A DNA stretch of 64,000 nucleotides from Pisaster brevispinus (Eukaryota; Echinodermata; Asteroidea; Forcipulatida; Asteriidae). The notes under the pieces are model-generated. The model did not search any database, was not told the origin of the DNA, and saw only the letters and a program-made list of their open reading frames with translations. The stretch lies in the NCBI GenBank assembly GCA_023634235.1, contig JAMKCF010000002.1:4526722-4590721 (forward strand). Reading direction: 5' to 3'. Below are positions 57,443 through 64,000 of the stretch, one piece after another; position 1 is the first letter of the stretch; each line of letters begins with the position of its first letter. The position numbers and the translations under genes are program-made.

Positions 57443-59009
57443 ATGGTTTTACCCTAAGCACTCAACAAAGGGCCACTGATAAAAGGGTAATGGCACGAAA
57501 GTGGATATTGAACAAAATCTTATCATCCGAAATCAAACATAATCTACGTTTTTCCTAAACTTTAAAAATATTGAGGTCTTCGGCCAACAAAATACAATTC
57601 TAAATGATTTATTGTGTGTATTTGTTGGCATACCTTTACCGAAAGATGACGTTATTGAAATTTCTTTTGTGTGATACTTTCATCCAAACCTTTTGAAGAA
57701 ACACACGACCAAAAATTTGAAGTTTTTTTGTTGTTGTCGTGTAAGATTTACGTTTTGGAAATAAAAGTAAAATACCGAATTGAATCACTGGAGAGTAGTT
57801 GTCATCCAGGTCCTTCCCTCTGGTGTCGTCATATTTTGTGTCGTGAATGAACCCGTCTTTACGCCATCTGCGATCGACGGTGACTGTATTCTCGCAGTGA
57901 CGCAATTTATAATAAATTGTGACGTCCTTCTTTCTGTCATAATAAAGTATTATCTAACCCAACCTGTCCTTCTACCGTTATCTTTGCCCGTAACTTGTTA
58001 TTGTTGCATCCGTTCACCACAAAACCGTCTAACTATTGTTAGTATTCATCAAGAGTCATAATGTAAATAAAAACATATATCCACAAACATTTTATCAAAT
58101 GTTACCACGACAACCGTTTTTGTGACAATGCTTTAACGTTTAAGCGTGTCTTGTCGGTTTGTTTTCGTTTCAACATTTGTTAAATACGATTGATGTTTGT
58201 TTATAACAAACAAGTGCTGTTCTGTTACACCTGATAATATTAACTGCGTTGTATACATTCAAAATATGCGCCATATCCGGCTGTTATCGAAGACTTTCTG
58301 TTTTCACGGTTTATTTTTATGATTATAGTATTTTTAATATGCTAATTTGCAGACTTTCAGGCCTAGAAACAATGTAGAATCACCAACAAGGGCCCAATAT
58401 AATGTATATGGTTATCGTGCGTGTGCTCGAGCGTAAGTAACTATGTTTTATTTGAATAGAAAGCTGCCAAATATTTTAAGCGCTTTCCCTGATAGCAAAG
58501 AATGGTGATTGCAAGCACATAATTTGACGGTAAGCAGAGCAGTGAAATTGGGCCTTGGTCTCATCAAATCATTCTCGGACCCGAAAGCGGGCGGTCAATC
58601 GTTTATAACATGAAACAAATAGCATAATATTCGTTTTTTTTTTAGGGAAACGGCTTAGAAAAAAATTAATAACAGTACACAAACAAGTTGAATTGCCCAT
58701 TTTGGGGGGAATCGGATAACCAACAATTACAGCATCCCAACTAGCACAAAATAGTGCCCTAATATCTTTTATGTCAAAACATAAGTGTAAAGTAGTCCCT
58801 CAAAAACGGTCGGACGTTGAAGTCTCAGGAAATTGATCTAGGTGTACTTTTGGAGTTCCGTAAAACCGAAACGCTAGAATTAATACGCAATAGTGAAAAG
58901 AGCCAATTTGAAAAAAAAAACAACAACAACAACAACAACAACAACTAATTTGTATACTTACGAACAATGTTATAATCGCTTTTTTTTTCTTCCATATTTT
59001 TAATTTCAG

Positions 59010-59816
59010 ATGATGAATACCTCAACATTGGCCCTTGTTTTTGGATTAATGAAAATTCAGTTCATGGTGGCTACAGTTGCAGTTTCACCCGATCCCTATG
59101 TGTCGTGTAATTCCTGCTGCCAGGGCCGAGACGGAATACATGGAATTCCCGGATCAAACGGGAACCATGGGCCAGTGGGTCCAAGAGGTGATGCAGGCTC
59201 TCCTGGTGAGGTTGGTGAACCCGGGACTAAAGGCGACAAGGGGTCAGATGGACTGGTTGGTGAACAAGGCGCTAAAGGGGATCATGGACTGAAGGGAGAG
59301 CAGGGAGTCGGTCAACCAGGGAAACAGGGACCTCAAGGTATGCCTGGAATGGATGGTTTGAAGGGGGAGAGAGGTGAACCTGGGCCAGCTGGACAGACTG
59401 GTGAAGCAGGTGAATGTAGTACGCAACGGTCAGCCTTCACTGCAGTGAGGAATACCGGCTTCAGCCCTTCATCCTCCTATGATCCTCTGCCCTTTGAAGA
59501 GTTACTGTTTTCAGAGGAAGTAACTGATTTCAACTTGACTAACGGCACGTTTACATGCACTGTGCCTGGGATATACGTCTTCATTTTCTCAATACTGAAA
59601 CAATCAAGTGGGTCTCATTTGTATGTTCGTCTGAAGAAGAACCGTAACACTGTTGTTACAGGGTATGTATACGCTAAAGGTCATCATCAAGTGAGCAGCA
59701 GTGCGGTTATTCCCCTGCAGTATGGAGATCAAGTTCACTTAGCTGTAGACGGTCAAGTATATAGTAACTCTAACCATTACTCGTCTTTCACTGGATTCCT
59801 GTTGTACGAAATCTAA
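59010..59816 (+). CDS. Secreted collagen-like C1q-domain protein, copy 3
   Basis: 268 residues, starting at the ATG directly after acceptor TTTCAG (59004-59009). Signal-like segment 1-26, C33/C36/C37, Gly-X-Y stalk 39-136 with the 99-101 slip and an intact Gly104, C1q head 140-268 with G-I-Y-V-F-I-F (187-193) and the F-T-G-F-L-L-Y ending. Against copy 1 the head has about 28 replacements but only one or two synonymous changes. Examples are V198Q, M209K, H212R, A223K, Y247D and Y255N, many of which alter charge. Promoter and 5' UTR exon are at 54846-55016. The AATAAA/ATTAAA close to the stop in copies 1 and 2 is AATGAA here, but a second ATTAAA follows about 20 bases later. Confidence 0.93.
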   Translation: MMNTSTLALVFGLMKIQFMVATVAVSPDPYVSCNSCCQGRDGIHGIPGSNGNHGPVGPRGDAGSPGEVGEPGTKGDKGSDGLVGEQGAKGDHGLKGEQGVGQPGKQGPQGMPGMDGLKGERGEPGPAGQTGEAGECSTQRSAFTAVRNTGFSPSSSYDPLPFEELLFSEEVTDFNLTNGTFTCTVPGIYVFIFSILKQSSGSHLYVRLKKNRNTVVTGYVYAKGHHQVSSSAVIPLQYGDQVHLAVDGQVYSNSNHYSSFTGFLLYEI

Positions 59817-62800
59817 ACAAAATAGAGATACACCCGAAAATGAAATATATTAGACAAATAATTAAATACACACAAACTAACATATACTTTAATGTGTGAT
59901 GTTATTTTGAAAATATGTTCTAAATTTAAACAATAAGTTTATCGGGGAAAAGCGGCCATTTTAGTTTTTCTAACATGAAACATGTTTGTGTTAATTCATG
60001 TAATTCATGATGACGACTCCCATGCATTACTTTTTCTTAAAAAGTGAAATTGGATTGTAAAAAAAAGTAATTCGAAAAAATGCAAACATTTCCTTGCAGT
60101 GCGGATTTACGTAGCACGTTATAATTTGTCGGTTTACCTATTAAACTGTCATGCAGTCTGGGAATTCGTATTGCATTAGGGTATGACGTTTCTACACATC
60201 ATTATCGAGCCTATTGTCAATCAGAGTGGCTGGATACGGGGCTGTACTTTGAGTACTTTAATGTTAAGTACCAATGTGAGTGTTGATGTTTAATCAATAA
60301 AACCATAATTGAATTTGATTTTGTTTAATTACGCAACAATTCCTCTCTGGACCGTGCAGACCAATCTGTTTTTCTCCGATAACGTGTGAATTTCGCTGTG
60401 AAAATGTTTCAAATAAAATTGCACTTGTCTACGTTTTTACGTGAGGTTAGTGACTTGTAAGTGTACCATTCTGTCTTCGGGGACTCTTTTAACTAGAAAA
60501 TGAGTTCATCACAAAATCGTATTTGAACGTAAAATCCCTCTTTAAAGGCAATTCCCTTGATCGTAAAAGAAAAAGGTCGTCACGGAAAATCAGTTTTTAT
60601 TACTAAAACAAACCAATTAATTATGAATAATAACTGATAAAATTGCTGAAAAATACAGTGTGTCAAAGTTGACTATCATTTTTAGAGTGTACTAGAAGTG
60701 AAAGCATATTATGCCAGAGTTATGGAAGTATTGATGTGTCACCCGGATGTGTTAAATGCTTATTAGCTTATTAGCTACTACCTTGGGCGGAGATAGGAAG
60801 TTAGCAGGGACCACTACTTTCGCTTAGTGGATCGGATCGATGGGGCTCCTCGTTATTAACTTCACTGCCGCGGAGTGAGTTCTTAATTGGTTTAAACGTT
60901 TTGACCAACTTGCTCCAGTCATCGTCCTACCTTCCCCATAGTTAGCAGCTAATAAGCTAGACTATTATTTTCAGAACTACGTAGTTTCCCAAAGTAGTCT
61001 CCCGAATTCCAAAATCTACTCAGCGACATTAGAATAAAGAGCAAGACCTAGTTCCCTAAGAAAAAAAAAATACACAGCTAGTAAATATACACACGGTGTT
61101 ACCGCAAACCGTATTTACATTGGTTTATGTCTTGTAATGATTTGACATTGTTAGTTTTTTTATGAATCGTAAGGAAGAGAAAACCAACATTAATTTGGAC
61201 GAAGAGCAATTTGCGTTTCAGCTACCGGGGTCAAAACCCCTAATAATAGTATTCTCAATTACAATACATATATGTACATGTTTTAGTTGACATATTACGT
61301 TATATGAATATCTAAGTTTTGCCATGATTTGAGGTATAAATCGAGTGATTGGGTGTTAAGGCTAGTTTGAAGTCATATTCACTTATTTGGTTTCGTACAT
61401 TTTGACAGGTAGATTTCCTCCTAAGACTGTCATACCTGTACATGCAAAGAAAAGCGAAAGGTGTGTTCTGATGCCATCAAAGCATTTGACTAATTTATTG
61501 TTTGATTTGTTTTCAGCAGCTCAGAAATAATAAAATAACAAAGGGATTTTACACCAATGGTTTATTAAGAGTATATTATTTGAAAAATATCATTACCGTA
61601 GGTAGGGCCAAAATTTGTAGATTTTTTTAGCGTATTGCTTCTTTATATGTATAATAAACAATAATTAGACACATTGATACACTAAAAGTAACCTCTGAAA
61701 GTTAAATACAATGTCTACTTGCTGAACAAAATTAACAAACTATCACAGTTTTGTTTATAAAAACGTCGTATCCATCCACGTTTAGCGACATCATCAATGA
61801 AAACATGAACCCAGTTCTAGCAACATATCCTTACTATTAACCTTTATGTAAGTTTTTTTTTTTTGGATAACAGCTCATGTAATCGTTTGTATGGAAGACA
61901 TTAAATTAATTATTGGCAAGTACATGTGTGATCAATCATAGATTTACGTTATAGTGTACGATAAACATAACAAAAAATTCTGGAGGGGGTAGGGTTGAAA
62001 TATCTCTAAACAAAACCACCCTTCATTTTCATAGCGTAGTCATTTCATGATCCATATTCAATTTTCAATGACTATAAAGCAAAGTTCACGTTTCTCAGAT
62101 TGTGTATTCTAATTACGGATTTTCCTTTCTGCGTGGACATAACCGCTCCAGATTTTCGGCGATATCACAAAAACGCTTCCACCTTTTGAAAGGAAATTTT
62201 CACAGGTCGGTTTTATTGTATATATTCACACTTATGAAGGGTTAAAACAGTCGAACGGTTCGGAAAGCCAAAGTTATTCGTTTCTTTTAAAAACGTTAAA
62301 GAGAAAGAAACGTCCTGCTAATTTTGACTCCAGACGTTGATGGGGTTCGAAAAAATACCTTGAACAATTGTCAATAACTTTCTCGGTCTGATTGCTTTCA
62401 GGCGACAGCTATGATGACACCATCAATAAAAACATGAATATAAGTCCAGCAACGGACCCTTATTAAGTCTTTTATCAATTCAATACTTTATCTCCACTCT
62501 ATCAATCAATAATACATAGAGGGAAAAATACAGAGTGGAAGGTGATTAAGTGGTGTGGGTCTCCAAGAAACAGAGCTTGTCGAGTAGAGACCCCAATGAC
62601 GTGTGTAGCTTAAAAGTTTCAGTTGAATACATAATTTGAGTTTGCATGTTACACACATAATGAATGGAACTAAAATAATCTGTTGTGCATAAAAATGTTG
62701 ATAAAAGATCCCATATTCGTATATTGAAGACATACAAAACTTATTATAGGAGGTCAAAAATATAATCAATTGTTTAGATTTACGTTTTTAATGCATCATA

Positions 62801-63547
62801 TCATAACTTTTTTGGGAGGATTGGGGTTGAATTTTCTCTGAAATACCACCTTTGTTTTCACAGTTAATGATTTAGACATTAAACAATTATATTAAATTGT
62901 CAATGACTTTATAGAAAATGTTTATCAGAGAGAATAAAAGTGTAGACTCTAGTTCTGACATACTGTTTAATGGATTTATTTCTGTATGTGATATGGCTAG
63001 TAATTCTGCATGTGCGGGTTTTAAATAATTAAGTTTCTCATAAAGAGAAAACCTTTTCTTGTGTCTTTTAAATATACAGAATAAATGACTGGATCAGAAC
63101 CTCATTACTGAACAACCCTTCACATATTGGTGGCACTCAACGAAGGGGGGAGCGAGATGTGTACTAAGAGAATGCAATTAGAGGCCATTTTGTGTAAAAA
63201 AAAACCAGCATGTCCACACACAGGGTAACAGACTGGACTGCACTTTGGGTTTGGCTGCATTTGGACCCAAAACGACGTCCAACAACCACGTGACAAAAGA
63301 ACAAAAGATCCCTTCATGTCGTAACTCCCACAATACACAGGTCGGGGGGGGGGGGCTGCAAAGCGGTGTTCTCAACAAAAATGTTTTTCCATCCCCCCAT
63401 ACCAGTTACCCTCTGTACTAACCTGTGCAAACCGTGGCAACAGTCTCATTAGGTACCCCCCCCCCCAAAAAAAAAAAAAAACACCCCCTTCCTTGATTGG
63501 TTATCTTTTCCTCTCATTTGGAACCTATACCTAATCAAGTTGTACAA
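59817..63547. other. Spacer after C1q gene 3
   Basis: Block spacer, non-coding, as after C1q gene 1 but shortened by the deletion at 60235. The small minus-strand frame at 62506-62769 is identical in translation to 8360-8623, reflecting near-identity of the DNA, not a recognised gene. C- and A-runs at 63457-63481 are absent from copy 1. Confidence 0.55.
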
Positions 63548-64000
63548 AAGCTTCAATGTAATGTCAGTAGATAACTCCTCATAGTGATAACACTGATTGT
63601 ACTCTACGTGTGTAGATGTTGCTGATTCAATGATAAATCACGCAGATCATCATTACGGCTGACTGACTTACCACCAAATGAAAGAGTTGAAGACCAAAAC
63701 ACCTGCCATGACATTAATCGTAGTGAACCCAATATGTCCACGAGCGTGAATAAGACTGACCTCATGACAGAAAACAAACCTGATCTGAGAATGCCACCAC
63801 AATCTGAACCAAAATCATCCCACCTTGACACAGGAGATGCTAAATAATGACGGTGAGGCAGCAGACTTCATTTCTCTAAAAAAAGTTCTCACTTCACTCT
63901 CAAAACAATGAATAAGAAAGTCCATGATCTTAAGGGATTTCAAGCTTTAAAATGACCAGGTCTGATGAATGCATCACTGAAAAGAAAGATGAGGAGCATC
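63548..64000 (+). pseudogene. Ig5: alpha/type I receptor reduced by internal deletions, cut by window end
   Basis: Only about 24 bases of the first Ig domain remain (AGCTTCAATGTAATGTCAGT, 63549 onward). They join directly to the second half of the membrane segment (CTCATAGTGATAAC, about 63578) and the type I tail. Compared with Ig1, about 430 bases including the start codon and another 750 bases of ectodomain are gone. It shares the TGA after the C-R-C-C motif with Ig1 and has an extra 2-bp deletion near 63826. The tail continues past the window. The remaining sequence is almost identical to Ig1. Confidence 0.85.

Larger units (their letters stand above)
53723..63547. repeat. Duplicated C1q block, copy 3
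   Basis: Matches copy 2 from 53723 and copy 1 from 56657, and continues past the point where copy 2 ends, up to about 63547. It lacks about 0.95 kb after 60235, where GGCTGGATAC joins GGGGCTGTACTT. Its last 1.3 kb (62240-63547) is nearly identical to copy 1. Confidence 0.9.

Overview
The window is animal nuclear DNA: AT-rich, with spliced genes, polyadenylation hexamers, long introns and mixed retroelements (Penelope-like, Ty3/gypsy-like LTR, MITEs, minisatellite). The gene content suggests a marine invertebrate, perhaps a deuterostome such as an echinoderm, hemichordate or amphioxus. It consists of secreted collagen-C1q proteins plus two-Ig-domain membrane receptors with ITIM/ITSM-type tails. 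I cannot name the species. No bacterial-type operon, CRISPR array, rRNA or intact tRNA was seen.

Layout. (1) 1-1576: unique flank, possibly the 3' UTR of an upstream gene, then a candidate promoter. (2) 1577-11766: first copy of a large duplicated block with intact C1q gene 1 (3916-4722) and a broken Ig receptor, Ig1 (9670-11723). (3) 11767-24915: a TE-rich spacer. It holds a fold-back MITE with a tRNA-like core, a second TIR element, a degraded Penelope-like element split by a solo LTR (14787-15644, 4-bp TSD), and a complete non-autonomous LTR retrotransposon (18520-22490, 4-bp TSD). (4) 24916-34077: second block, with a promoter, a 5' UTR exon and intact C1q gene 2 (30460-31266). (5) 34078-50002: a cluster of Ig-receptor relics: a tail remnant (35.9 kb), Ig2 (37.7 kb), a 28-bp minisatellite, Ig3 (42.85 kb), a tandemly duplicated 5' end (47.0 kb) and Ig4 (48.3 kb, longest open frame). 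(6) 53653-64000: third block, with promoter, 5' UTR exon, intact C1q gene 3 (59010-59816) and a receptor reduced by deletions (63548-end).

How the parts relate. The ancestral unit appears to be promoter exon, long intron, C1q coding exon, about 5 kb spacer, then an intronless Ig receptor. All three C1q genes are intact at 268 codons. Their collagen stalks are nearly identical, but their C1q heads differ almost only by amino-acid replacements, in two clusters. The Ig receptors combine two ectodomain types (alpha, beta) with two tail types (I, II), and all four combinations are present. Every receptor in the window carries lesions, although Ig4 keeps a 333-codon frame through the membrane segment. 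Mammalian LAIR-1, an ITIM receptor, binds collagen and the C1q stalk. Physical co-duplication of a collagen-C1q protein with an ITIM/ITSM receptor therefore suggests a ligand-receptor pair, but this is inference.
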